From: Chelonoidis abingdonii
Lineage: Eukaryota; Chordata; Testudines; Testudinidae
DNA length: 64,000 nt
Assembly: GCF_003597395.2 (NCBI RefSeq)
Contig: NC_133776.1
Location: forward strand, 36,553,271-36,617,270
Direction: 5' to 3'
A model generated the notes under the pieces. That model had not been told where the DNA came from. It saw nothing but the letters and a program-made list of their open reading frames with translations, and did no database searches. This document shows, piece by piece, positions 10,150 to 22,010 of the stretch. A program made the translations under genes and the position numbers. The stretch's first letter is position 1. The number at the start of each line of letters is the position of its first letter.

Positions 10150-10500
10150 CAACTCTGAAACAGCTGTATAGATTGTCAGCACTCAAACATTTTCAAGAGC
10201 ATGTGGGCTCCTCTTGTGCATTTCTTGTAAAAGTAACCATAAGAGAAGGGAGTTAAATGCAAACAGATAAGCTCTAATCATGTTTACATCTAATTTAAAT
10301 TAACAAAAGCCAGGAAATTCAGAATTATGGCTGATGCACTGTCATTAACATGGAGGCTAGCTAATTGAGCATACTGTATGTGGCATCTGAAATCATCCGC
10401 TTCTGCAATACCTGCTGCACACAATAGATCGCGTAAGAGATAGAATTTCAGCCTCCAATTTGCATGATCTGTCTTTCATCATGTTAATCCTTATACTTAA
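10150..10500. promoter_or_regulatory. Possible conserved regulatory DNA, no repeats
   Basis: This stretch lacks repeat signatures. It has dense homeodomain and POU-like words: TAATTGAGC at about 10361, ATTTGCATGATC at about 10458, CATTAACATGG, AATTAACA. The composition fits a conserved non-coding element, but conservation cannot be seen from one sequence. The target gene is unknown. Confidence 0.2.
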
Positions 10501-10564
10501 CTTTGTTAACATAAGCTCTGGTATTTAATTTCCAATTCTGAACTGCATATGTATGTGGTAACTG

Positions 10565-10566
<2 letters not shown>

Positions 10567-10606
<40 letters not shown>
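10567..10606. repeat. (AC)20 microsatellite
   Basis: Forty uninterrupted bases of alternating A and C, long enough to be length-polymorphic. Confidence 0.97.
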
Positions 10607-10609
<3 letters not shown>

Positions 10610-10821
10610 TTTGCAGATATGTTACACATACCAGCATAATTCCTAATTTATAATAAATACAAAATGTTGTAAGAATGTGTCTAATAGACTCATTATATAC
10701 AAAAACATCCCGAACTACCAAGTACCGTATAGCTTGGATTAAAGTTTGTAAAGAAGCTCCCAGTTATTCTGTGTGCCTTAGAATCCAGCTCTGAACTGGT
10801 GCTGTTTTAATGACTGTGGGT

Positions 10822-10884
10822 CAAATCCAGCTCCACTTAAGTCAATGGGAGTTTTTCTATTGACTTCAATGAAGCGTGGATTGG
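10822..10884. repeat. Short foldback with TTGACTTCAATG core
   Basis: The arms TCCAGCTCCACTTAAGTCAA and TTGACTTCAATGAAGCGTGGA pair across a short loop. It is one of several small palindromes sharing this core. Confidence 0.55.
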
Positions 10885-11426
10885 TCCCTCAGTCTAGGAA
10901 GCCAAGGCAATGGGAGAGGCATAGCACAGACAGCAAATTCAGTATATCCACTGACTATAAAATGTGCTTTGAGCATTGTTATGGACTGTGTTCACATCTC
11001 CATCCACACCCTGTCCTAGCAACTACACACAGGTTGCACCATACTGTTTATAACTAAGGGTATGGCTACATGGCAGAGTTACGGCACCAGGAGTTACAGT
11101 GCCGCTCGGAGAGCACTGAAGGGAAAACGCTGTTGTGTGTTCACACTGTCAGCTGCCCGTGCAATAGTGTATTCACAATTGTAGCACTTGCAGCAGTATT
11201 CGAAGCAGTGCAGTCTGGGCAGCTATTCCACAGAGCATTTCTTCCTTTTCTGCCGCTAAGAATTGTGGGAAGGTGGAGGGTGTCAACCTGGGTCCTGTCC
11301 CAATGCCCTGTGATTCCTTGCTTCGCATCCCAGCAAACCTTGTGTTTCCGTCTGTGCTTGGCACCCTCTTTCAACAGTTTGTGTACTGCACGCTCTGTGG
11401 GAATGGATCCCGCACTGTTGACCAGT

Positions 11427-12093
11427 ATGCTGCTCGCTCTCACTAACACATAACGAGTGGCAGTGGAGTTATTCCTTAAACTACATAGGCAGGAGCAGTT
11501 CAACATTGATCTTGCCATGCATAGTAGCCACTACATGAGATTGCCTGTGGCATTTACAGAGGTGCTGACCACTGTGGAACACCACTTTTGGGCTCGGGAA
11601 ACAAGCACTGAGTGGTGTGATCACATTGACATGCACTTCTGGGATGACAAGCAATGGCTACAGAACTTTCAGATGAGGAAAACCACATTCATGGGACTGT
11701 ATGATGAGCTTACCTCAGCCCTGTGACACAAGGACATGAGAATGAGAACTGCCCTATCATTGGAGAAGCATGTGGCGATTGCACTGTGGAAGCTGGGTAC
11801 TCCAGACTGTTACAGATCAGTCTCTAACCAGTTCGGAGTTGGAAAGTTGACCGGTGGAATTGTATTTATGGAAGCGTGCAGGGCCATTAATTGCATCCTG
11901 TTCCACATGCTGTACACTCCATTGTATTTGTGAAGGGAAGGGTGAAAGCTTCATTCAGGGATGGGCCTCTGAGGCTCAGTGCCTGGAGGCTGAATTTGAA
12001 CAGCCAGAGACCACGGCTATTAGAGGAGTGCAGTGCGGGGCCATAAGGATCAGGGATGCCTTGAGGCAGCAATTTGAAGCTGAAAGCCACTAA
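11427..12093 (+). pseudogene. Harbinger transposase, DDE core deleted
   Basis: The frame can be read from an ATG at 11427. Stops occur at 11451 (TAA) and 11724 (TGA, probably a decayed CGA). The N-terminal half aligns with the transposase at 37348: WARETSTEW, WDDKQWLQNFQMRK, LEKHVAIALWKLGTPDCYRS, NQFGVGK. It then jumps near 11905 straight to the C-terminal end (CEGKGESFIQGW.., then EQPETTAIRG.. and IRDALRQQFE), in another frame. The region that holds the catalytic D, D and E in the other copy is missing, roughly 200 codons. A polyadenylation signal AATAAA lies at 12225-12230. The family role would be cutting and joining DNA at the element ends. This copy cannot make an active enzyme. Confidence 0.85.
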
Positions 12094-12399
12094 TATTTGT
12101 GGCTATGCTCTGTAGTACAGTACTTGTAATGCTAGGAGGTGATTGTGATTGGTGCAGATGATGCACTATGAAGGTGTAAGAAAATTGCCTGTTTTGCAGG
12201 GCTCTGTTTGCTTTCAATTCATGGAATAAAGATTGCTTTCAATCCAAAACAATTTTTTTAATAAAAAACAACCTGAGGAGAGAGACAAAATAACACATCA
12301 GCACTGAGGGGGATGGGGAAGGGAGGGTCCCAGGAGGAGGTGGGGTCCCAGGATGGTTAAAGATTTGTGTAAGTCCAGTGATTATATCCAGCCTTCTCC

Positions 12400-12853
12400 T
12401 TTGGAGTACAGTGCAGTGTGTACTGTACTTCACAGGGCTAAACTGCAGAGGGATGGGTGTTGAGTGCAGTGCGTACTGGGAGTCTGCAGGGCTGGGGGAG
12501 GAGTGGAATGCCATGGGTACAAACTGGATCCAGTAGGTGGATAAGAGTATGTTTGCAATGTCTGGGGAGTGCATGAGAAAGAGCTTTGCAATAGCGCTTG
12601 CAGGGGAGGGCGGGCACAGAGCTGCTTGGTTTCTGGTGCTCGTAGTGCCTGGAGAGTGTCTGCTTGGTGCATCATAATGTTTAAGAGCTGCATCATGGCT
12701 TCATTCTGGCCCATCATGTTCTCCATTCAGTCCCTCTTCTCGCTGTCCCGCCACGGCTTTCTTGTTTTTTGGCCATGGAGTGCATCATGACCTCACACAG
12801 AAAGTCCTCTTCAGTTCTTTGTGGCCACTTCCTAATTCTGCACAGTCGTTCAG
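12400..12853 (-). pseudogene. Harbinger Myb/SANT partner, exon 2 (C-terminal)
   Basis: On the minus strand an acceptor-like tract (TTTGTTATTGCCAG) ends at 12854. The exon then reads IRKWPQRTEEDFLCEVMMHS, followed in a shifted frame by MENMMGQNEAMMQLLNIM and HQADTLQALRAP, then a proline/serine-rich tail. The Glu/Met/Gln-rich helical stretch plus Pro/Ser tail is the usual C-terminal half of this partner protein, probably for self-association or transposase contact. At least one frameshift near 12720 and another near 12430-12480 break the frame, so the stop position is uncertain. Confidence 0.65.
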
Positions 12854-13525
12854 CTGGCAATAACAAAGAGGGAGGCTGGGCTCCCAAGGTCATCTCTGTG
12901 AAGCCAAAATGCCACATTTTAGAGAAGCAGTATTGTCTGCAACACACAGGCCACAGATTCAGTGATTTTAAAACACAGCCATTATTCACATACCTGTCAC
13001 TAACTGTCTGACCCCACGCATGCACACATGAACCACAACACCCCCAAAATGGTGAGTAACTGCAGGGGCAGGGGAAATCAGTGTTCCCGGACCCTACTGT
13101 ACGCTGGGCACATTTTCAACAGGCTGTGTTCATTATGGAAGATATCTCACTGCTGAGGGTGAGCAGGAAATCAAGGGAGGGTCTTCTCCAAGCCTGCGGC
13201 TTCCCCCCTGGCCATCACCTGTGTGCAGCAATTGTCCCTCACTCCCACAGTGATGGCAGAGTGGCAAAGGAAAGTTACCCTTAATGGGGCAAGAAACAAA
13301 GCAGCTCTGCCAAATAACCTGCGGAAGTGGGTTGCCCAGCATCTCCATGAGAATTTCATGGAGATCTCAGGCAGATTCTTGTGAAGTGAGGGAGTCAATC
13401 AATACCCTGTTCCACCACTCAGGCTAGGCATGTGGTGGTACACGCATCACACAGACACAAGCCTGCAGCAACACTTCTGCCCCTAACAACTTGCTTCAGC
13501 GATTCCCCAAATCAAAGCCACTTAC

Positions 13526-14040
13526 CAGGGGCCTCCTGTCCTGTTTGCTCCTTGCCAAGCTCTGACAGCTGTGACTGGCTAGCTTGTTCTGGGGTAGAAA
13601 AGAGCTCTTGGCTGCATGAATCTCTGACCTCTGATTCTGTCCCCCTCCACATCCTCGTCCAAAATTTGCTCCTCCTGGCTTGGTCCACTCTTGAGTGGCA
13701 CGTGAACCACCGAAGTATCCACAGTGACCTTTGCAGTGGAGGTGGGGTCGCCACCGAGTATTGCATCCAGCTCTTTGTAGAACTGGCAGCTCATGGGCGC
13801 AGCACCGGAGCAGAGTTTGTCGTAGGTGTTCTGCAACTCCTTCACTTTGATCCTGCACTGTATCGTGTGCTGGTCATGGCCCCATTCCGTCATGCATTGT
13901 GAAATCTGTCCATAGGTATCATAATTTGTAAGGCTAGAGTGCAGCTGGCACTGGACAGCCTTCTCTCCCCAAATGCTGATGAGGTCCAGCAGCTTGGCAT
14001 TGCTCCAAGTGGGGGATTGCCTGGTGCATGGAGCAAGCAT
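13526..14040 (-). pseudogene. Harbinger Myb/SANT DNA-binding protein, exon 1
   Basis: The start is the ATG at 14040-14038. The trihelix/Myb-SANT-like domain spans about residues 10-90: WSNAKLLDLISIWGE, then YGQISQCMTEWGHDQH, CRIKVKELQNTYDK and CQFYKELDAILGGDPTST. An acidic linker follows. An extra G in a G run near 13655 shifts the frame. The correct continuation (CSQELFSTPEQASQSQ, then GKEQTGQEAP) appears in the next frame and ends at a textbook donor, CTG/GTAAGT, with GT at 13525-13524. In Harbinger systems this second protein binds DNA and helps the transposase enter the nucleus. It is convergent with the transposase gene. One lesion is visible in this exon. Confidence 0.75.
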
Positions 14041-14410
14041 GGTCACCTGGAAAGATGCACTGAGACCATTGCATGTGTCACTGAGCAAACAGGAAGGGGA
14101 CTTTCAAAATACCCAAGGAATTTAAGGGGTGGGGCTCCCAGTTGATCACCTGAGGGCAGGGCAGTAGAGTTCAAACCAATGACCATAGAGGCAAGAACAG
14201 GCATTGTGGGGCACCTCCCAGAGGCCAATCACAGCGCTGTAATCAACCAAGGTGTCTACATGGCACCACAGCACTGTAGCCCAGCGCAAAAAGCTGTACG
14301 CCTCTTGAGGTTCTGCGCACTAAGTGGCTTGGCAGTGTGTATACTTCAGGAGTTACAACACAGAAAGCAACTTTACTGCACAGAAACTTGTCAGTGCAGA
14401 CAAGGTGTAA

Positions 14411-15090
14411 GAGAGATTCTGTTGATCAGACCACATAGCTTGGTTACTTGAGCTTGTGCTCATTACTAAGCTTTAGCTCCTTGTCTGTATACTTGTTCTT
14501 GCCATCATTTGGAATGTCAGGGCCTAAACTGAATTATTCTGAGGTTTGGATACCTGAAGAAAGTGTTTATTTTTGCAGTTCTTGCCAAAAGTTTCTGCCT
14601 TACTTATCATGAATCCAAATACACACATACCTGTTTGTTTATACAGTGCAGACTGAAAAAGAAGAGTGTTTTCCCCACTGTTGAAAGCACTGCACTTATG
14701 CAGTACTGTTTCAGAGACTCATGTTTAAAAGATCTTAAAGATTAATGTTAAGCGTTAATTAACATTAATGTAAAAGGAAGGTGGCTATGAATTCTGTGCA
14801 TAGTTTAATTGAAACTCAAAACAATGTTTTGCGCTAAAGTTCAAAGCTGACCTACAAAGGATTTTAATTAAAAAATGAATGTGCCTTTTTGCTATTTTAT
14901 GACTTTATGAAGAAGGTCTGAAAGATGTTTAAATATATTGTTTTGTTTTGTTTTTTACCTTAGAAAATAGTCTGGTCTTCCCTGTTTTGCTGGGAGAAAG
15001 AGGGCATCTCATGATATTTATTGAATTTTCCCACCCAAACCGAAGAAGTGGGAGGTTGAATCTTGTGAGCATAGAGACTACCTCATTCTT
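14411..15090. other. Unassigned AT-rich stretch
   Basis: Contains the palindromic AT-rich word AAGATTAATGTTAAGCGTTAATTAACATTAATG (14737-14769) and no gene signature. Confidence 0.45.
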
Positions 15091-15176
15091 ACCTAAGCTG
15101 TAAACTCTTCGGGACAAGGACTTTGATTCTTCATTCTGTGAGTGTACAACACCGAGCAAAATGGGGCTCCAGAGAG
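15091..15176 (+). repeat. L2/MIR-type 3' tail
   Basis: The order TAAGCTGTAAACTCTTCGGG, GACAAGGACTTTGATTC, GTGTACAACACCGAGCAAAA, TGGGGCTCC is that of the L2-like tail in sauropsid MIR-type SINEs, also seen at 58343-58583. Confidence 0.55.
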
Positions 15177-15244
15177 AACTCATCCCAATCTTCCCTTCCG
15201 TGGGTGGGAGAATTTTAACACTGTGTTCTTGGGAGCCCTCTTCA

Positions 15245-15421
15245 TAGAGTTGCCAACCCTCAAGACTGGCCGGAGTCTCCTGGAATCAGCATTGCTCTCC
15301 TGGTGACTATTGAAAGCAATCCAGGAGATTTTAATGGATATTTTAAGAAAATGACATTACATCATGTTGGGGGGGTGGGGGGAATCTCCCGGAATAGCTT
15401 CAGTCAGAGTTGGCAACCCTA
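15245..15421. mobile_element. hAT MITE with perfect TSD (177 bp)
   Basis: A perfect 8-bp duplication, CCTCTTCA, lies at 15237-15244 and 15422-15429. The ends TAGAGTTGCCAACCCTC and AGAGTTGGCAACCCTA are inverted. The interior contains CTCCTGGTGACTATTGAAAG and a G run at 15369-15382. No coding capacity. Confidence 0.88.
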
Positions 15422-15429
15422 CCTCTTCA

Positions 15430-18400
15430 TCATGTCACTAAGCTAGATATGTGGAACTGTTAGAGTGTCAGATGCAGCATAGAGTATCCTAGAAGCAAAA
15501 TTTTAAAGATGCAATTGTTGCTTTTAGTTTTATTTGAGCCTTTCTTGTTCAAAAGGCCTTTTCTGGCTCATACTTTTAAATATCTGTTTTCAGCAAAGTG
15601 GCTTTTTTAAACTTAAAAGTTGGACTTGTTCATGGTATTTTAAAATATCTTTGGATGTGGCCGCAACACAATTAAGTTACCACTGTCACAGCAGCTCATT
15701 GGTTTTGCAAAAAAGTGTTATATGTAAATATATTATAACATGACTTCTAACAGAAAGGCTATCCTGCATTTTTGAGAAGGGTAATGAGTATCCATAATTA
15801 TGCTCATTCTGCTAGTGTTATCTCAGGGTTCAAGCTTACATTATACATGCTGAATATCCACAGTTAGTGGTGGGCGAAATACAAGCCAGAATAAAACAGA
15901 GAGGATTCAATTTCAAATATCTGCAGGGGAAAATCCCATGGATCCCAAGCCATCGACCAATTTGTATACCACAAGGAATTTATATTCTTGCACAGATTTA
16001 AAGTTGAGGTTACAGTTAGGAGTTTCTATCCACACTGCTCTATCATTTCCCCCCAAAACTCCATTTCTGTTCTATTTTTAAATATTGCTATCCAAAATAA
16101 AGTATCCCACACAAATCCAGTGTCAAATGACATGCAGGAATGATATATTTTTGAAAGGCTGTTTATTGCGTCAGATTTCATTTCACTATAATGTACTTTT
16201 ATGTTTTAATGTCACTTTGGATGCTTTCCTAATTTGAATCAAACCTTTCGAGGTTTAATAAACTAATAAATATCAAGGAATGCCAGAAGTGTGCAGCTAC
16301 CCAGCACAGCACTGGGCTCTGCCTCCTCTTTGGCAGTAGTTTTTGTTACCAACAAGAGATTATTTTGAGCAGTATGTCATCAATTGTTGAGCCTGACTGG
16401 TCAATTCATTCTGGGCCATTTGCCATTGAATTCAGTGAGAATAGGATTGGGGCCTACATGCTCTGAGGAAAAAACTACAAACATTTTCAAATGTGGGTGT
16501 CTAAATCTAGGTGTAAGCTCCTAAATAAATGCTCTGATTTTCAAAGGTGCTGAGTATACTTGGCTCAAGGTGAATGTGATGGGAGTTCTGGGTGCCTAAG
16601 TATTTTACTTATATGCTTAAATGTGGATTTGTGCATAACTCTAAAGACCCAGGTTTGAAAATGTTGACATGTAGCTTATATTACAGTGGCAGCATGCACT
16701 GAATCTCACTGACATTAAATCCCCTACATTTTCCTTTATCAAAGATCCATTGTGATTGTAATGTTCAATGAGTAGTGATTCATGAAGATGGTGTGCACTT
16801 ACAGATAGGAACTTGAATGTAAAGTGCATGGGCTTGCTTCATAAGGTAATATATCAGTATGCAAATCTTACAACTCAATGTGTTTCGTTATGATCAAATT
16901 GTAGGATAAAGTTTTTATTGAACAGTCATCTGTACTCTTAAAAAGACAGAATTTGTGGCTGTAAAACTGTAGCTACAAGTTTACAAACTAGGTTGAGGCT
17001 TCTTTGAATCCTTGGCTCTGAAATTGTAATTGGTGACCCAACTTTCTTACATATCATTTAAACATCATTTATTCACCTTGTATAAGCTGCTGTTGATCTG
17101 TAGCCATAGCTCAGTGGGAACTCATTTGGATACACGCACAAGTGTAAAACCTAGCCTAAAAAGATGCTCTGAATACATCGTGTCAGCCTTTCATAGGGAT
17201 TCTGGCATTAATCTTGCTATAGCAACTTAGTGCCCTGGCTAAGGATGGCCTTTTCAGCCTACATCAAAGAAGTAGGCATCTGACAAATAAGAGGCTGATG
17301 TGATGAATAGTTGCATCTCTGAGCCAGTTTTGTGAAACCGGCTTTATATTGAACAAGCCAGGATCACATTCAGAATGAGTTTATTTGGAACCAAGTACTC
17401 TTCTAGCAGCTCTGGTCTCTCATGTGTTCCCAATACCATTCAGCCAGAATGGTCCCCGTGAGCTCTAGGACAACAAAAGTTGTTGATATGCTATTATATG
17501 TCTCTAAACAAACTTAATTAGCTGAGGTTGTCTGAAGTGCATCTACTAAGAGAGGCAGAAAAAATATACCAGGCTTAGGCTTTCTGAGTCTGTTCTTAGA
17601 AGAATGGCTGCAATACAGCTATTAGGAAACGGCCATGTGATCCCATTCCATTGTTACCATGCCCGGTGTGGATCACAGCTGAAAGAGCCAATTTCATGTC
17701 AAACTGACAAAAACTGGGCAGACACTCCCACACTGGTGTTTTATTCTATAATCCAATTTAACCAAACCAGAAACAAATGTGTGCTCCTGGATTGCTATAC
17801 TAGCTTAATATGGAGCAACAAGGAGTCCCCTTACACCCTCTATTACCACCCAGATAAACTGGATTGCTGTGATGAAAGGTTATTAAAACCCCAAATCACT
17901 ACACATTTTGGCTACCTGCTGTCTGAGGTGTCTTTGCAGATGACATGCAGATGTCCTTGTTTACAGCTCCTTTGTTATTTCTAAAGAGCTAACCTGTGGG
18001 TGTGTCTCAGGCCTACAGTATGTTTGAGTTACAAACATAGCAAAATTTCATAACTCCACACATGTTGATATATGCATTGTAACAAGACAATCAGCAGATT
18101 AGTTTTTCCTCACAAGGCATACTTTGCAAGATGTATCACAATTTTGTACAAGTGGTGAGCATATTAGTGTAAATGGTCACCTTCCCCTCTAGACTGCATC
18201 ACACCCACTATCAAAATTACTTCAGGTTCTTCAAGCTTGTTTAGAGTCAGTTTTATTGGCACAGGGCCTAGTTTTGCCACCATTGCTCACAATGAGTAGT
18301 TCTTTACTCCATGAATGAGGCCCATTTGAATCACAGTGTCTATGGCTGGGGACAAGTAATGCCTCTTAGCCACAGACTGAACTTTCTTGTATGCCTTGAT

Positions 18401-20870
18401 AGAATCCCTGTACCACAAATATATAATTTTCAAACTCTAAGAGATGTCTCAGGCATCTCCTCTCCAGTCTGCACCCTACTTGCTCCATCCCCTGGAGAAC
18501 ACTATAAACCATTACAGCCTCTGGACACAAGAAACAACAAGGGGACAAAGAGGGACAAAGTAGAAAGCAGCCCTCCTGGAACAGCTGATAATAGCTGTCA
18601 GTGACTAATCAAATCCCTTGCTGGAAAGGGAAATTAGCTATGCCTCAACCAGCAAGGGCACTATAAAAATCCTCAGGAGTTGTTAAGACATAAAGTAGCT
18701 CTAGCATTGATAACATGTATTGAATTAGAGGTGATGGGTGCATCGGTCAAAAGGAATGACTCAAATTGTGACAGTTTCCATACAGGTCCAGCGATAAGGT
18801 TAAGCCTATAGCCAGCTCTATGGGAGCTCCTACTGTTGCTGTGGGCAAAACCCAGAGACTGTTGCTTCCAGGAAAACAGGTTCCAGCCATCTAATATGCC
18901 ATCTGTCTATTGGCTGAAGTCCTTCAATATAAGAGCTCCAACAAGAGCTCAAAGACTTCAAGTGCAAAATCCCCAGTCTAACCCAAGCACTGCAACACGT
19001 GAAACAAATAATTGGTGTTGCAGCAGGATCATTTGCAATAGCTAATACTGAGAGAGACATTTCCACAGTTAACTATACTGTACAGTGCAAGTTAAATGAA
19101 AATGCTGCCACTCCTCCTCTTCATTCTACTCAAAGCTGATGGATCACTGAGTACCCAGAAGATAGCAGCTGTGCCAAACAGGCTGATGGGATCATTCAGT
19201 TAGGTCTCAGTGATACATCCCAGATCTCTTTGGCCCTTCCAGCCCCACTGATAAAACTGTCAAATGCATCAGCCTTATTTAAAACAGATCTAGTATTTCC
19301 CATCCAAAACCTCATGCAAAAGAAATCTGAATTACCTGTTTCCCCTAGGCTGTGAGACTATTTCCCAACCGGAGCCAAAGAAGCCTAAGATGAAATAACT
19401 TGTGTCATTCCTAGCATTCCCTATGTGCACTCTGCCAACCAAGTATCTCCAAACTCACTAGCTTGGCTCCCTTGTTTGGATTCATCTGTCCCGTAAACTC
19501 CCCTTATGCAGTCAGTTCCCAGTTCATACAAACAAAAGACCACACATAACAAAAAAAGGCAGACACAGAAATGTTTTATATTTCACTATGCGTTTAAAAT
19601 GAATTTGTAGTGCATACAAACTCTGTTTTAGTAGATGGATTTCTTATTGTGAGAAGCTTCTCAAGTTAGATAGGGGAGTACTACGTATGTAAACTCATTG
19701 ATTAGATTACCAGAAGCAGTGTCTGAAAAGACCTGAATGGTAGTTTTCTTAATTTTCTTTTGTACAGTTTAAAGCAAATGTGCAGCACATAAAAACGTAT
19801 TGATATAGATGTGCTGTCAAATATGACTGTGTATTCTTGGTCCAAGTAAAGTTTTTGTTATAAGAATCCTGTTTTAACAGCTTACTTTTTCTATAAGATT
19901 TTGATCACACTTAGTGCACATGTCACTCCAGACTGAAGAGACACAGAATATAAAATAGGTCTAGCATGACTTATAGGAGATGTACCAGTTTTAGTCAGCA
20001 CTTGTAACTCAAGTTCAGGGGGGTCACAACCTGTTCTCAACTGACTTATTTACTTCCTGTTTACTGATGGAGGAGGTCAGATTTCAGAACTACTGAACAG
20101 AGCAGTATCCATTTAATAAGGTAGACCTTTAATGATGGGGAGGAAAAAATCACTTTGTGAATAATGTGTAAACTAATTAATAAGATTCTTGTCATAGGAG
20201 AAATCTGCAAATGCCTTTTCTACTTCATGTTCCTTTCCTATTACAAAGTGAATTTATTTTTGGACAATGCACATTAAAACCTAGGAAGACTATTCTTCTA
20301 AGTCTTTGCCACTGCACTCTCCCCCTCTCCCTTTTATTCAAGTACGTTGCCTTCAGTGAGAAGGCAGACACAGTATTCCCAGGGAAGATGATAGCCCTGG
20401 TTATCTGTGGACTGATTTTCAGGGCACTATAAAAAAAAATTACTAGGCAATGAGAAATCACCCTAATCAATAAGCCACACATGGCTTTTGATGAATCAAG
20501 CTGTAAGTGATGTGCTTGATCTCTGCTGGCCAAAGGTTGGAACCTTAATGTTCTCCCATATTCAACATGCTAAGGTGATAATTGAATGACCTGAGCCTTT
20601 GGTTCACTGGGGACATGTTTTGCTGCTCCCTCAGTGCAAACAAGCCCTAAAACTGGTGTATCTGGCCACCGAAGGATTTCTTGTGCACAGGGAAATCTCT
20701 GGTGATAGAGAGTTGTCATTGTACATCTTATGATACACCAGTGCAGGGAGTTGGCAGGGTTCTTCAATGCCCTGGTGATCTCTGTCTGACAGAATACTCC
20801 CTGGTGGGCCTTTGGCAGCTGGCACTCTAGTTTTTAGCTTTAAATTCACCCACTCCCCCTCCTTCTCCCC
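15430..20870. other. Long unique non-coding region
   Basis: Mostly unique AT-rich sequence. A fragment of the old foldback family lies at about 16490-16640 (TTTTCAAATGTGGGTGTCTA and similar). The frames at 17604-17984 (126 codons) and 18311-18604 (97 codons) lack family motifs, signal peptides or splice contexts. I treat them as chance. No RNA genes seen. Confidence 0.4.
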
Positions 20871-22010
20871 TGCTCAGCCAATTGCTCCCCGGAGGTAACC
20901 GGTGCTGTGAGGCACCTTGCTATTCCCTGCCTTAGCCTCTGGGAGCCTTGTCTGTGCCTTTCAGGGTCAGCTCCCAGACAACCTCAGCCACAGGCAACAC
21001 AGCACTCCCATCTCAGCCCATGTGGGCTTCATTGTCCGTCATGCAGGATAGCGATAGGCACAAGCTGGAGTCCTCTGAGCATTCTCGTGCAGTGTCCAGC
21101 CCTTTCTCTACTGGACACTCACAGGATTACCAGATCCTTTGTTCCCAGAGAAAGGCAATGCCACAGCTTACTAATGACGCTTGAGAATACTGCTCCACTT
21201 AACACACAACATTTATGTTTGTAGAGAAAACAAGTAAAAGTTTGTTTAACAAGGATCAGTGATTTCAATGCCAGTCAACAGAAATGTTGGAAACAAAGAG
21301 TTACAGATAAAATAAAATCATAACACACATTCTAGAGCCTAAACTCAACTCACAAGGTGCCCTCTTTCTAATTAGGTACTTCTTGCCCCAAAGTCCTTCT
21401 CACAGTATTTTTCAGCCAGGATGGCTGAAACCCTCCTGTGTTGTGACCAACCCCGCTGGCAACTTCCTCCCCAGAAGGAGGGTGCTGGGGCATCTTTCTG
21501 CACCCCAGATATACCAGGTCAGTCCTTCGTTCTGCACCTGTAAAACAGGGTTTCCCTCCCACTGTTTACCTCTTCTTGTTAATTTTCCTTCTTATGTCCC
21601 TGCATTTCCTTCATTAGCATTTGACTCTGTATGCTCATAGACATCTATTGTAAGACCCCACAATACACAACGCTCAGCTAAGGAGATAAGTGCCACTCAT
21701 CTCTTGTCTGGAAGAGGCATGGTATTTCTGGGTGACCTGTCTTTAACTAGAAGGTCTTAAGTACACAGTTTCCAATATAGATCCATATCTCCCTATACAT
21801 TTTCCACACATCCATTGCCCAGAGTTTATGATGATGAGTGTGACACAGTAGAAACCTTACATGACACACTCTGGTGAACTGAAATGTAAATACCAGATCC
21901 AGGGAATCCCTGTGCCAACATGCCCTCTGTCTGCATCAAGAGGCCCTTGGATCACAGATCCTCAGCTACAGCTATAGATTTTAAGTAATTAATATCCTGG
22001 GAGGATGCCT
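20871..22010. repeat. Possible unclassified interspersed repeat, GC-richer
   Basis: This stretch is richer in GC and in CT-rich blocks than its surroundings. Phrases near 21600-21900 (GTATGCTCATAGACATC, CATCTCTTGTCTGGAAGAGG, GAAACCTTACATGACACAC) have the look of a dispersed turtle repeat. I could not define termini or target duplications, so the class is unknown. Confidence 0.25.

Larger units (their letters stand above)
11058..14407. mobile_element. PIF/Harbinger transposon, core-deleted, 3.35 kb
   Basis: TAA target duplications lie at 11055-11057 and 14408-14410. The ends GGGTATGGCTACA (left) and, read inward, CACCTTGTCTGCA (right) are diverged inverted repeats. Inside are a plus-strand transposase remnant (11427-12093) and a minus-strand Myb/SANT gene (12400-14040), tail to tail. 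The left subterminal motif TGGGCAGCTATTCCA (11216-11230) lies 159 bp from the end, the same spacing as in the copies at 1460 and 36337. The deletion in the transposase means the copy cannot move itself, although the ends may still be usable. Confidence 0.87.

Noticed and set aside
10506..10721. Frame containing a VCVCVC run
   Set aside because: A product of the (AC)20 microsatellite.
17604..17984. 126-codon plus-strand frame
   Set aside because: No motif, no start context, no splice signals, Cys and Ser content typical of chance frames.
18311..18604. 97-codon plus-strand frame
   Set aside because: Same reasons. A similar-length minus-strand frame overlaps it.
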